Below, one piece after another: positions 48,764 through 59,820 of a stretch of 64,000 nt of DNA (the stretch's first letter is position 1; the number at the start of each line of letters is the position of its first letter). Position numbers and translations under genes: made by a program. The stretch is from Rotaria macrura (Eukaryota; Rotifera; Eurotatoria; Philodinida; Philodinidae): positions 21,795 to 85,794 of the forward strand of contig OENT01000684.1 of the NCBI GenBank assembly GCA_900239685.1. The letters are read 5' to 3'. The notes under the pieces were generated by a model. It was not told where the DNA came from. It ran no database searches and worked only from the letters and a program-made list of their open reading frames with translations.

Positions 48764-50165
48764 GTACTTACGAGGCAGCAGTATAGTGATTAGACCAAAC
48801 TTACGTATTTTAAGTTGAATTAAATTTTCTATCTATACTAAACATAATTTATGTGCATAGCTTGCATTGGTGAAAAGTGATCGTGGTGAAAACAGGAAAA
48901 ATCATTTGATGTTATTTGTTTTCTTTTTGGTTAAAATCAATTATAATGACTGTTTTCGAATTTTTTAAAATGAAATAATGATTAAAATCGGTTAAATTTC
49001 TAAAAAATGATTTATGTCTGATTATTCGACTGCTAATCAATTTTAATAAGACTATTAGGGACATTATTTGAATTCAAATCTGCCAAGGTCAGTTTTTTAT
49101 CGATTGAAACTGATTGATTGATTCTTAATATCTAATTTATCCTTTTTTGTATATAAATAGATATAGAAGGGGATAGGGTCTCGAAGCAGGATATATATGC
49201 ATCAGAGGCTGATCTAGTATTTTAGTTTTTTCTCTTCGAAGGGAGAAATTGGAAAAGACAAAATCAAACGAATTTTCAACTTAAAGTATGAGATGGATGA
49301 GTTTTAGTGTCACGACTGTGAAAACCGATTTTTGGAAAGTTTAATTGATTTGGACGATTATTTTGATTAGAAATCTAATTAAAATAGTACCAGTTTAGCC
49401 GATTTTTAATTATAGACAATAGAAACACATAGGATTTCTTCTACGTGGGAATGATGAATTCGAGTTCGGATAAGAATGCCATTCTTAATCGGAAAGAAGT
49501 GCATTTTATATGATTTTTCAAAATAAAGTTTCTACAGCTGCAAATATTCTTAATCGAATCCGAATACAAATAGCCATATTTAGTCGTGGATGTGAATATC
49601 AGACAACACTAGACTGAAAATAAAATAAATAGTCATAGCAGGTACTACATGGATAGATGCAGATCATCCAAAACCATATAAAAACGGACTCTATGGAACA
49701 TCAAATTAATCATTAATCGAAGTTATTATAAATCTATGATTTAGAAGCTTGCTTTTCAACTTGGAGCTAGTTTTACACATCTCCCTGTTCCAAAATCTGC
49801 TTTTACTTAGTATTTAATCGAATTGGAAGCACTTAGAAATGATAGAGTCATACTCGTGTGCTCTAATTTAACTGTATTTGTCTTCGGACAATATATTATC
49901 TAAATGAGTTATGTCAAAAGACAATCCTCAAAATTCATTTCATGTCAGCGCGTCAAAAACAGACGTTTAGTTCATGTTAAAACGCATTCAGTTCTAAAAA
50001 TTCACATATTTAACGCGTCAAAACGCGTTATGGCGTGACCCACGCGTTTTTACGCGTTCGGTTCTTTTTTCTCTGCATTGAAGAACTCTGACGCGTTTTA
50101 TCTCTTCCTTTTTTTTCTTCAATGCATTTAAACACTGTTATCGCGTTTAAGTGACTGCGTGGGTA

Positions 50166-50586
50166 AGCTAAAAACTTGAAATATAACATTTTTTTAAAAC
50201 TATTTGTCTGAAAATTATTCAAAAAATCACCATAGAGGTAAGGATTTGACTACAAACATTTTCAGCTGTTGTTGACATGTAGTGTGTCTCTACTCTTCTT
50301 CATTTATGTGAAGTCCACTTTTTAGCCTATATGTTAACTATAAGGCTATATAGAAGATCGTCTAAAAATATCGAACAATGAAACTTGAGTTTTTTGTATG
50401 TACTGTTCCACTATAATATAATGAGTGTTTAGATTAACAAAAATCGTTCACAAATGACTGTACAGTGTTATATGTAGATTCATTACAAATACAATCATCA
50501 ATTAAATGTGTAAAATAATGTGTTCATTAATGTTGTTGGACTCTCATTTTTCATATTCTTTATTTGCAGATATTTGTAACTTTGTC
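50166..50586 (+). promoter_or_regulatory. Upstream region and probable 5' UTR splice acceptor of the UBL-vWA-E2 gene
   Basis: TTCTTTATTTGCAG at ~50557-50570 is a strong splice acceptor just before the start codon used here, suggesting a spliced 5' UTR. The donor exon was not located. Confidence 0.45.
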
Positions 50587-53500
50587 ATGGATGTAGTTAA
50601 CTATCGTGTGGTTGATGATAAAACAGGTTTCAGAAAACAAATACCTGTACATGATTCAGGTACAACTGTTGGGCAACTTATGGAAGATGTTGCAAATCGA
50701 TTTAAAATTCGCGAGAAGTTTAAATTATATCACAAGAACGAATGGCTTCGACCAATAGCTATACTAAAAGCCTTGGAAATTGATACATGTGTGGAACCGA
50801 TTCGCCTAGTTCGTTGTCATTCTACGTCACATTCCTTAAATCTACAATCGGACAGTCTACCTCGAGAATCAATTGGAAATAGTGATAAAGCATTTTTGCG
50901 ATCTCTCACCACGTCAAGATTATCTGATTTTGATGAGTCAAGGTCGTCCATTAGTGATATGAACCGGAATAGAATGTCTTCTAAGTTCCCTAAACTCGAC
51001 ATGATATCACGACAATGTTCATCTTCCGCTAGTATTTGTTCTTGCACAATCGAAGAATCAGAACCTAACAAATCTCGCAATTCACAGGAGAGACAACAGA
51101 ATACTCCCTCAGACACATTCTATATACCAAATGCTGATGAGATATCTTCAAATGTTCACAATTCTGATTCACAATCAGAGCTCGAAAATCATGACGGATA
51201 TGATGAAGAATGGTTACAAGAATCGAACGAATCTTTGGAAAAAACGCCAGATATGCCAATGTCAGAGCGTAAGCCATCCAAAGCAATCGAAGAGAACACT
51301 CACGATTACGAGCATGACTTCGAACAATATCCATCGGAATTCTCCCCTACATCAGATTCGAGTAAACCATTTTCTCAAGATCCTGCGGTAGAGCATTCTG
51401 TTTCACCCGACTGTGAGAAGACCGATTACATACCTAGTGCAGAATATACAGCACCAATGAATGTTAGAATTCAAAGTCTATTCAATATCTATCATCTTGA
51501 GGTACATCATAATGCTACAATACAAAATTTGATTCGTATTATCTGGAATAATATACCATTTGAGAAGGAAAGGTACACAATGGATTCTAATATACTTCTT
51601 CTTTTCAACCATCGACTTCACATATTTGTCGAAAATAGTCTGAACGAATTGGTAAAAGACTTTCTTCAACTATCGCCACCTAACGCTGTAACAGATTTCT
51701 ACATCTACGCTCTACCTATTGAATATCATAATTTTATGTATAATTTTGACGCTGACTATAATTCTCTTTTCAAAACTTCAGACTTCTGGAATCCAGTATA
51801 TTTTATCGATCACAAACAAGTGGACAGATCGCAGAGTATTCTTTTGAGTAGTCTTTATGCTCTCCGGTTGTATTTCAGACCGGATAACCCAAAATTAATG
51901 GGTTATCGACGTGCGATGGAGGCGCAGTTTTTTCTTCAATTGAGAAAATATCTCTATCCACCAGCAGTTCTTGCATTCAAACATGCACTCGAAAGTTCCA
52001 TGTTTTCGTTCGAGAAGCCGTTAATAATGGATGCATTACTACAATTATTGATCCAGTTATGCCCCAGAACAATGTACACGCAGACAATTCATTCAAGCGA
52101 GTACTTTGATTTCATCCCTTTACTGTTGTGTTGGGTTCTAGAAAAATGTGATCCCAACGAGATAGAAGTAGACTTTTTCACTATGGTAACACTCATCAAT
52201 ACTCGAAAAGAAGAACATACCTACTTTCAAGATCCAGTCACAACATCCAATATTAATGGTCAAAAACTTATCTTAGAAGAGTTCGATGAAACACAACACC
52301 ATGATGACGTTAAACATCATGTCGATCTTCGATCGTTGACCCAATACTTGACAAAACGGACAAACTGTTCATCGAATATTATCTCTTTATGTGAGGAGTA
52401 CGAAATCTACGATCCGATTACAGATGTTTCATCTGACTTCCAGCAAGTTGTTTGCTGGAAAGAAAACGACATAAATGAATATTACAAGATCATGGCACGA
52501 AAATACCCTTCGCTCACCATAATGACGCGTGGTGCACTGACGGCCGACAGTAATAATCAACTCGTTCTTCTAAAAGAAGAACGTACAGTTTCACTCATTT
52601 TTTCTAATGACGATAAGATTGATCAGAATAAGAAACAACAGTATGATGTTAACCACTTCTTTTGCATTTTCAATCCACTCAACCTTTCAAACGAGTCATT
52701 GCTCGTCAACATGCAAGCTTTCGTTGATGAAGAACAAAACTGGCCGGATCCTCGACTGCCCATATATCTTTCAAATCATATGATCACAAAACCCACCAAT
52801 GTATCATTTTTAGAGATCAATACAATAAAGCCAGCTACGCAAGTTACTGTAATTCTACTTGATCTGAGTCGATCGATGTTCACTTACAATGTTGGCGACG
52901 ATGATAGAACAGAAAAATGTTCTCACATCAGTATGTGCAAAATGATGTTGGGTACATTGAGTGATAACATGCTGCCAAAAGACGAAGTTCATGCATTCGG
53001 TCTCGTTGAATTCGGAAAAACAGTGAAAGTAACATGTCCAATTACTAGAAAACGAGACAAATTTGAACAAGCACTCAAATCTCATACACTCATGGGTGAA
53101 TGGACCCATATGTATGATGCTGTCAATGACGCGATAGAACGTATTCGAATATATATTAGTAGTCCGCTGAGAGCAGAGAAAAATTGCAAAAAATTGATTA
53201 TCTGTTTGTCTGATGGTATCAATAATGCCGGTTCGACCACAATCGAAAGTCTACACAAAAAAATCAGCGAAACTGAGATCGTAATTGATTTTATTTCATT
53301 TCTACACGAAAATCAAATTCACAAGAAGGAAGAAATTAAAGCAATTCGCGAATTTCGTAAATTGTGCATAGACTCCGGTGGTTATGTGTATTCAAATCTT
53401 CATTGTCGATCAAAAATTGAAATTGCAGGAATGTTTGAGCAAGAAGCTGCCGTATGGCTTTCAAAACGATCTAGGGAATCCGGTGGTATTGTTGAAAAAC

Positions 53501-54075
53501 CAGTACTTCACGTTAATCCCATATTCCAGCAGGTAGCAGTTCAACATGTTTCTTATAGGAAAAACAATGAAAAATCAGAGCGTATCGTTCGTATTCTGAA
53601 AGAGTTTGCAGCAACACAAGATAATCAATCGGGTGATTTTTTTGTTTTCATCGTCCGTAATCATGTTGCATTTTGGAAAGTTATTTTGAAAGGACCTGAA
53701 AAGACACCTTATGCAAATAAGTATTGGCTGCTCTATGTTGAATTTGATTCTCGTTATCCGAACTATCCACCTAGTGTTCGTTTTGCTACTCCAATTTATC
53801 ATGTGAATATCAGTGGTGATGGAAAGATTTGCCATCAGATTTTCGATCATAGTTGGGCGGAACCAACAAAAATGACGACGGTGTTTAACAGTATTATTGA
53901 TCTTCTCAAAAAGCCCAATTTCAGTGATGCCGTTTCCATTGACAAGGCGCATTTACATAGAGATGATCCAAATGAATACGAAATGGAAGCAAAAAAATAT
54001 GCAGAGATGTATGCGAAGAGCGATGTCGAAAGTTTGAAACGTGAATATCAACTTGAAGACAATGAACAACAATAG
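50587..54075 (+). CDS. UBL - vWA - E2 (UBC) fusion protein
   Basis: One open exon, 1162 residues from ATG 50587. The frame is open upstream to an ATG at 50506, but a splice acceptor lies between them, so I prefer 50587. Residues ~1-77 resemble a ubiquitin-like/Ras-binding fold. Residues 78-290 are Ser/Glu-rich and disordered. Residues ~291-382 may be a second ubiquitin-like segment, and 383-750 is an unrecognised, partly helical region. Residues ~750-950 are a von Willebrand A domain with a full metal site: DLSRS (D759, S761, S763), T840 and D876 in LSDG. Residues ~999-1140 are a UBC fold with KGPEKTPYANKYW, YPNYPPSVRF, HVN (1072-1074, HPN-equivalent), catalytic Cys1082 in GKICHQIF and Trp1090. 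It is predicted to accept ubiquitin or a related modifier from an E1. No E1, E3 or protease gene is adjacent. Confidence 0.88.
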   Translation: MDVVNYRVVDDKTGFRKQIPVHDSGTTVGQLMEDVANRFKIREKFKLYHKNEWLRPIAILKALEIDTCVEPIRLVRCHSTSHSLNLQSDSLPRESIGNSDKAFLRSLTTSRLSDFDESRSSISDMNRNRMSSKFPKLDMISRQCSSSASICSCTIEESEPNKSRNSQERQQNTPSDTFYIPNADEISSNVHNSDSQSELENHDGYDEEWLQESNESLEKTPDMPMSERKPSKAIEENTHDYEHDFEQYPSEFSPTSDSSKPFSQDPAVEHSVSPDCEKTDYIPSAEYTAPMNVRIQSLFNIYHLEVHHNATIQNLIRIIWNNIPFEKERYTMDSNILLLFNHRLHIFVENSLNELVKDFLQLSPPNAVTDFYIYALPIEYHNFMYNFDADYNSLFKTSDFWNPVYFIDHKQVDRSQSILLSSLYALRLYFRPDNPKLMGYRRAMEAQFFLQLRKYLYPPAVLAFKHALESSMFSFEKPLIMDALLQLLIQLCPRTMYTQTIHSSEYFDFIPLLLCWVLEKCDPNEIEVDFFTMVTLINTRKEEHTYFQDPVTTSNINGQKLILEEFDETQHHDDVKHHVDLRSLTQYLTKRTNCSSNIISLCEEYEIYDPITDVSSDFQQVVCWKENDINEYYKIMARKYPSLTIMTRGALTADSNNQLVLLKEERTVSLIFSNDDKIDQNKKQQYDVNHFFCIFNPLNLSNESLLVNMQAFVDEEQNWPDPRLPIYLSNHMITKPTNVSFLEINTIKPATQVTVILLDLSRSMFTYNVGDDDRTEKCSHISMCKMMLGTLSDNMLPKDEVHAFGLVEFGKTVKVTCPITRKRDKFEQALKSHTLMGEWTHMYDAVNDAIERIRIYISSPLRAEKNCKKLIICLSDGINNAGSTTIESLHKKISETEIVIDFISFLHENQIHKKEEIKAIREFRKLCIDSGGYVYSNLHCRSKIEIAGMFEQEAAVWLSKRSRESGGIVEKPVLHVNPIFQQVAVQHVSYRKNNEKSERIVRILKEFAATQDNQSGDFFVFIVRNHVAFWKVILKGPEKTPYANKYWLLYVEFDSRYPNYPPSVRFATPIYHVNISGDGKICHQIFDHSWAEPTKMTTVFNSIIDLLKKPNFSDAVSIDKAHLHRDDPNEYEMEAKKYAEMYAKSDVESLKREYQLEDNEQQ

Positions 54076-55893
54076 AAGAAAAAATATCAAAAATGAGAAT
54101 AGTTTTGACGAGAAATTATCATCGAATGCAATTAATAAAATTCTTTTTCTGGTACAACATCCTTTAATAAATATTGCAATAAAAAAGAAAATTAATATTA
54201 ATCCCTAACTTTCAAAGATCGAATTATTAACGTGAGGGTGTGCTGGTTTCGATGCAATCCTATTTACTCTGATGAAATATCCAGTGCTCAAAGATAGTTC
54301 CTGTGGTTCACAAGAGTATTCAATTGTGAATATCATTGATTAATACAAAAGTCTATCTCTCATCGTCCTTTTGTACTCTAAAAAACAGAAAGTTTGCATT
54401 CATTTCCAAGCCTCTAAAAAGTTTTCTATTTTACTCGATATCAGATTAACCAAAACGGTTGTTTTTATCTAAGTAAAGATAGTTCTAAAATTTTCCTCGA
54501 AACGTTTCGTTTCTTGTATAAATCCCTTTTCCACCGTTCTGTTATCGGATAAAACACAGATGCTTTAAAAGGTCTAAAATATTCTGAAAGACTCCCTTAT
54601 GTTTTCACAATGGTTTGTTAACCATTCTATGAGTATTCTTTTTACATATCCTTGTCTCTTGTCTGACCAAAAACCAACTGAATTCATAAACTGCATAATG
54701 TAGAGGGAACATCTCTATCAAGATTAGTGATCGAGTCATTCATAATAATTTTTATTATCATAAAGTATGCATTTAAAATAGAAGGTATTAAATTCATTCC
54801 TCATCTAATTAGTTCTCCACTAATTACTTTAGTTACGCCCGATCTCATGAAAAACTCACTCGATTTTAATTCGAATCGTATGTTATCAAAGAATACAAGA
54901 ATTATCTTATCGAAATACATTCAACAATGATTCTTCTGTTGTAGAAACTTATCTTTGAATTCGTTCAGACATCAACCCTAAATTCTCATCATTTATTGAA
55001 GTGTAGATGGACATGTAGACATGACGGAAGAATATCTAGACATTAACATGTTACGCTCTCTAATATTTTATTATTTTTCAACGAATAGTATAATTATAAA
55101 TTTTACGAAAATACTTTTTATTTCATCACATCTCGCCTTCTCTAATGTTTAACTACTATTGATCATAAAATGTGATCAATAAAAATCTAAGCAATCAATA
55201 TGATGTAGTATTCCAGGTGGTCGATTCGATTCTGACCTCCAGTTACGGGCAGAAGTCGACCGTACCTCAATGAGTTTTTAAGGTAATGGTTAAATTTTCA
55301 GCCTTCTATCGTGATGTTTGGCTGAGATACGAACATAACAAGGGTAAAAAAATAGCAAATTCGGCAACCCAAGTTTCTGGGGACAGTGCAGGGTCCTCTT
55401 TTTTTTAATTCTTACTGTTTTAGCGGAAAACAGGAATCACAATTTCAATGACTTCAAAAATCCCGAAAAAGGGGGGGGGGTTGAAAAGAGATCCCTTGTG
55501 ATGTAGTCATAAAGAACGGTTTTTGAAAAAAAGGGTTCTGTGCTGCCCTGCATCTTGACATGCTTTTTCAAACAAAATAAATTTTTAATACATCGTATGG
55601 AGCTGGACTGAGAAATTTGGGATGCGCTGTTTTGAGAATACAAACTGAGAATAAACGAAAAAGATTTTTTCGATATTTCAGAATTTTTGACGAAAATTCA
55701 GTTTTCTTCAGGAGGGCATCCAGAAATCCTCAAAGTTTCCTGCAAAATAGAGGTTTTGGGTAGAAATCTATATCAATTCTGAAAGAGCGAAGAACGGGCT
55801 ATCTTCTGGTGCATTCATCTCAATTTCGGAATTTTCTGGAAAATTGACTTTTGGGGGGGGGGTCGGGCTTAGATTTTTCAGTATCATTCTGAC
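54076..55893. other. Intergenic, no gene seen
   Basis: AT-rich DNA after the fusion gene, with poly-G runs at ~55471-55480 and ~55853-55861. The first ~100 bases are likely 3' UTR. No gene or clear repeat recognised. Confidence 0.4.
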
Positions 55894-56547
55894 TAGGGAT
55901 GAGCGGTTTCAGTGACAACACTGGAAAAACTGTCACTTTTGTCACTGACAGTGACGCGCTGTGCACGCTGGTAGATTCAGTGCCACTGATCACTGAAATA
56001 TTGATCACACTGACACCGACTCACTGGAACACCGATGACCACTGTATCACTCATCACTGGCGCACTGATACCATCGGCGTCACTGGTACGTCAGGCACAC
56101 TGACTTAACTGACATCTCGTAATTAATTGTTGCATAATACTGGAAGGCATGTGCTTTAGATAAACAAAGAATGATAATAAACTATATGCATTTTTTTCTT
56201 GAAGATTTAGACTTATAACTTATTTATCTAATTCTTCAACGATAATATATTAATTTTCTTGAAAAATATATACATCTAGTTCATGATCATTCTTTTTTTA
56301 TCTAAAGCACATGCCTTCCAGTATTATGCAACAATTAATTACGAGATGTCAGTGTGCCTGGCGTACCAGTGACGCCGATGGTATCAGTGTGCCAGTGATC
56401 AGTGATACAGTGTTCATCGGTGTTCCAGTGAGTCGGTGTCCGTGTGATCAGTATTTCAGTGATCAGTGGCACTGAATCTACCAGCGTGCACAGCGCTTCA
56501 CTGTCGGTGTTCGCCAGTGTTCAGTAAGCGCACACCGCACATCCCTA
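55894..56547. mobile_element. hAT-type foldback element with 8-bp target duplication
   Basis: A 654-bp near-palindrome: arms of roughly 290 bases face each other around an AT-rich centre (~56175-56290). The left end is TAGGGATGAGCGGTTT and the right end in reverse complement is TAGGGATGTGCGGTGT. The perfect 8-bp flanks ATTCTGAC lie at 55886-55893 and 56548-56555. The arms are made of CACTGA/CAGTGA words. The open frames inside are by-products of the repeat. Non-autonomous. Confidence 0.88.
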
Positions 56548-56555
56548 ATTCTGAC

Positions 56556-59484
56556 AGGAACCGACTGGTGAAAATGAAGGAGCGGTGGAAGCAGTCTTCC
56601 AGCCTTAGGTACACTTGCCAGCGTACTTACGATTGTATCGTGAAGCTAGAAATCTAATGAAATGAAAAAGATACCAACACCAAGTTTTGAGCAGTAACGT
56701 GGGTAACTCAGGGAAAACATGAGAAGTTTGAATAGGAATCATTGCATAATCAATCAAATCAATCAGAGTTTCACACCGGGAAATCCTGAACGATTGAAGT
56801 GCTATTTGTACCGGGAACTTTGCCTTGGATTAGGGCCAACCTTTTGCTATTTCACAGCAAAAGTTCTGCCGAAAGACAAATTTTAAGTTCCAATAATATC
56901 TGTGTATTTTCCTACCGAATATGTTATCATTTCCAATGCTTTTCAAGTTGTTCAAGGACGAATGCATCACTGGTCTGTTGTGTTTCAAATGAAATTCATT
57001 GTCATTGAACGATAAATTCTACTCAAGCTCGATTAAAACAAACTTATAAAACTAGCACGTACACACCAAACCAAAAAGGACTGTCTTCGTAATTTTATGC
57101 CGAAACTACAATATTCACAGCTTCTTCGGAAACAAAGACATCCAATAAAACTGATATCTGCACTACGACACTAATGAACAACCGTATAGTTACGTATTTT
57201 AAAAAGAAACATTTATTATCTTCTTAGTATATGGAAAACAGTTTATGCTCTGTTTTGAATTCATTGATCTGCTTTTGGTTTAATACCCTATCAAAATATT
57301 TTTTCTGGATATTTTTCTTTTACAGTGCACCCACACCCACACAATCAAGTGTCTAACACATAAGACACTACAGTGTTTGTTACTGCCGATTGTTTTAAAA
57401 CTATGACTCGTCGTATGTTTAAGCTAGGCGGTAGACAGATTCTCCGTCTTGTAACATGGATGACATATTTTCGAGTGTAATCATCACAGCATTTCTGTAC
57501 TGCATCGAATGCATATTGTTGATATCATGTACAATTAGTATTTTTCGAACAAAATTCCAATAACCAGCATCGCACACGTAACTTTACTATCATCAAATTG
57601 TTAAAAATCGTCAACATCATTCTCCTTCGATCGAGTCTCTCAAGATCTATTTTGGAAAGTCGTTCTGGGTGAATTCATTCACGAAAAACTCAAATTCTGA
57701 CTCAAAATATCCATCGTATTCTACATTTATCATTCTATTCATATTAGTACAAAATAAGATCAGGATTTTTCGTGTTTATATGCTCTAGAAGAAATATTTC
57801 TTGTGAACTGCAACGAGTTGCCAACTGAAGAATCCAAAAATATTCCACTCGAATTCGATGATTTCGATCGTAGTAAATTTATTCGGTGAATATTACGACG
57901 TCGAATTGCACGATTAAATTGTTAATATTATCAATAAAGTAATTCTTTACACGTGTCAACACAACAAAATGGCAAGAGCAATATTATTTCAATGAAAAAT
58001 ACAATTTTCTTCACTTGATAAGGCGGAAAGTTTCTAACACTTTGTGTGTCGTCCTTTTATACTATTATCATAATCACATCTTAACGTAGTGGACAGTCAT
58101 TCGAATATATTTTCCTGTAAGAATTCGACTCTTAATCTAATTAAATGCTACAAAATTGTTGCATATTAGTTTGTCATTAAATCTGAACTATGATTTCCAC
58201 AAAGAAAACAAGCCAGCATTTGTGTCTATGTTTACATGTTTTTATAATGAGAAAACTACATTAACCCTTTGATATTCTCAATTACTAGAGAACATCGCTC
58301 ATATTTTTCAAGAATTGACACATCATTTAAAGTATCTTTCAGATTTATAGTTATGAATAAATTCAAAACCAAATCTGTTGACTTAATCCAATTCTGGTCT
58401 GTATATATGATGTAAAAGTGAACGGGTATACCATAGACTGTCTTGGAACATATTCCACGATCATCAAGCAAAACTATTCTGATACTAGAATTAGTAATAC
58501 ATGGAAAGAGCAGGAAAAAAAATGTAGCATAGAAGAAATAAGCAAGAGTCTATAAGTGAAGGATGAATGTAAGAACGACACACCTAGTTCTAAGAGATTA
58601 ACAAATAAACAAAACTAACACAAGTGAATGAAAATAAATATATCAAGTTCTATAATAAATTTCGAAATTGTACAACCCATGGAGTCAATCGCATTGGTCT
58701 GACACGAAATATTTATTTTGGGTGTAGATAAGATTAAAGACAGCTAGACACCACACTCTGTGTTCATTGTGATGGACATAATGTTTCATTCCATTTGTTA
58801 GTGTTGAGAAATATAGTTCTCTGATGAGATTGATGAAAATATTTCTTGTGAAGAATTCTATTTATATGTTAAGGATATTTCTTTCGTAGTTACTAAGGAG
58901 AAATTGTGCTATAAAGCGCGTATCGTTCAAAGTAGTCTACTTCCGTCTTCTTAGTGGTATACAAAAAGATGACAACTGATTAACGTTTTCGTGGTAGATA
59001 CCTTCACATAGATAGTTGGCATATCCATTAAACTACACGGTTCATTAAAAAAGAAACCCAAGTTCAATATTAATTTAAAGACCGAATTGAGTTTCATTCT
59101 CAATTCATATGTTAACTTCTTTAATCTTCAATCCGAGTTAGTTGATGGTCTCATTATCTACATCGATTCTGTCTATATCTATCTAATGAAGCAAACAATC
59201 ATTGATTACTGCCAGTATTACCCGTTCGGAAAGAAAAATACTAGAAAAGAAATACTGTACGTTCTATTTTCTCTTTGGTGTTCTCAGCATTATGCCGATT
59301 GGTCCATTCAATATACCAATTGGCACGAACCAATATGAAGATGAGAATGAGAAGAACTAACATGTTGATTCATGAATAGAACAACATGACTTCATAAATG
59401 ATGAACTTCTCGACTATTGCTTACAATTGTTTCACGATATTCTTTTTGAAAACATATGTTTTCTAATGATAATTTTTTTTCTAG
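56556..59484. other. Intergenic with one unexplained open frame
   Basis: Mostly AT-rich non-coding DNA. The minus-strand frame at 58256-58471 (71 codons, containing GICSKTVYGIPVHFYIIYTD) has protein-like composition. It could be the last exon or a relic of an unknown gene, but I found no partner exon and do not call it as a gene. Confidence 0.35.
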
Positions 59485-59820
59485 ATTATAATATGTTTTT
59501 GATTAGATATCATGGTTATTCAATGTATCGATTTCAACGATTCCTATCTTTGTGTAAGCAAAATAGTGAAAATTTTTCGATTCCATCATCGATGATCTTT
59601 AACTCAAACTTAAAGGAACTTTTTAATTCTAAAAATTACAAAGATGGTCTTGATCTAGTTGATCAAAAATTTGACATGTGTACAAGTGCTACAATTAATA
59701 TGGCAATAGAAGCATGCATGAAATTAAAAGATTACAAACGTGGTATAACTATTGAACAAAAGCTTTCATCAATTTTTCTTAATGATCCCTATATTCAACC
59801 ATCGTTGATACGTTTTTATT
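59485..59820 (+). pseudogene. Truncated pentatricopeptide-repeat (PPR) exon
   Basis: An exon-like segment between the acceptor TTTTTTTTCTAG (ending 59484) and the donor GTAAGT at 59821, with an in-frame ATG at 59493. The protein has helical-pair repeats of PPR type: NSKNYKDGLDLVDQ, then TINMAIEACMKLKDYKRG and DPYIQPSLIRFYCKC. These mirror the plant-type words xACAKLKxxxxGxxIH and ALIDMYxKCG. PPR proteins bind organellar RNA, and plant-type PPR proteins are reported in bdelloid rotifers. No continuing PPR frame is found in the next 4 kb, and reading through the donor stops after 11 codons. So it looks 3'-truncated, or its remaining exons are very short or lost. Confidence 0.55.

Larger units (their letters stand above)
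47452..50165. mobile_element. Possible older element with ACGCGT-rich ends, interrupted by a hAT insertion
   Basis: The left edge reads CACCCAAGCAGTCA and the right edge in reverse complement reads TACCCACGCAGTCA. Inside each edge lies a block dense in ACGCGTT/AACGCGT words (47475-47615 and 49945-50150). The 47669-48763 hAT element lies within. No clear target duplication is seen, so this boundary call is tentative. Confidence 0.4.

Noticed and set aside
55200..55270. tRNA-like words (GGTCGATTCGATTC)
   Set aside because: No acceptor stem or cloverleaf arms could be formed around it.
55899..56108. 69-codon Thr/Asp-rich frame
   Set aside because: Lies within the arm of the hAT foldback; periodic CACTGA words create it.
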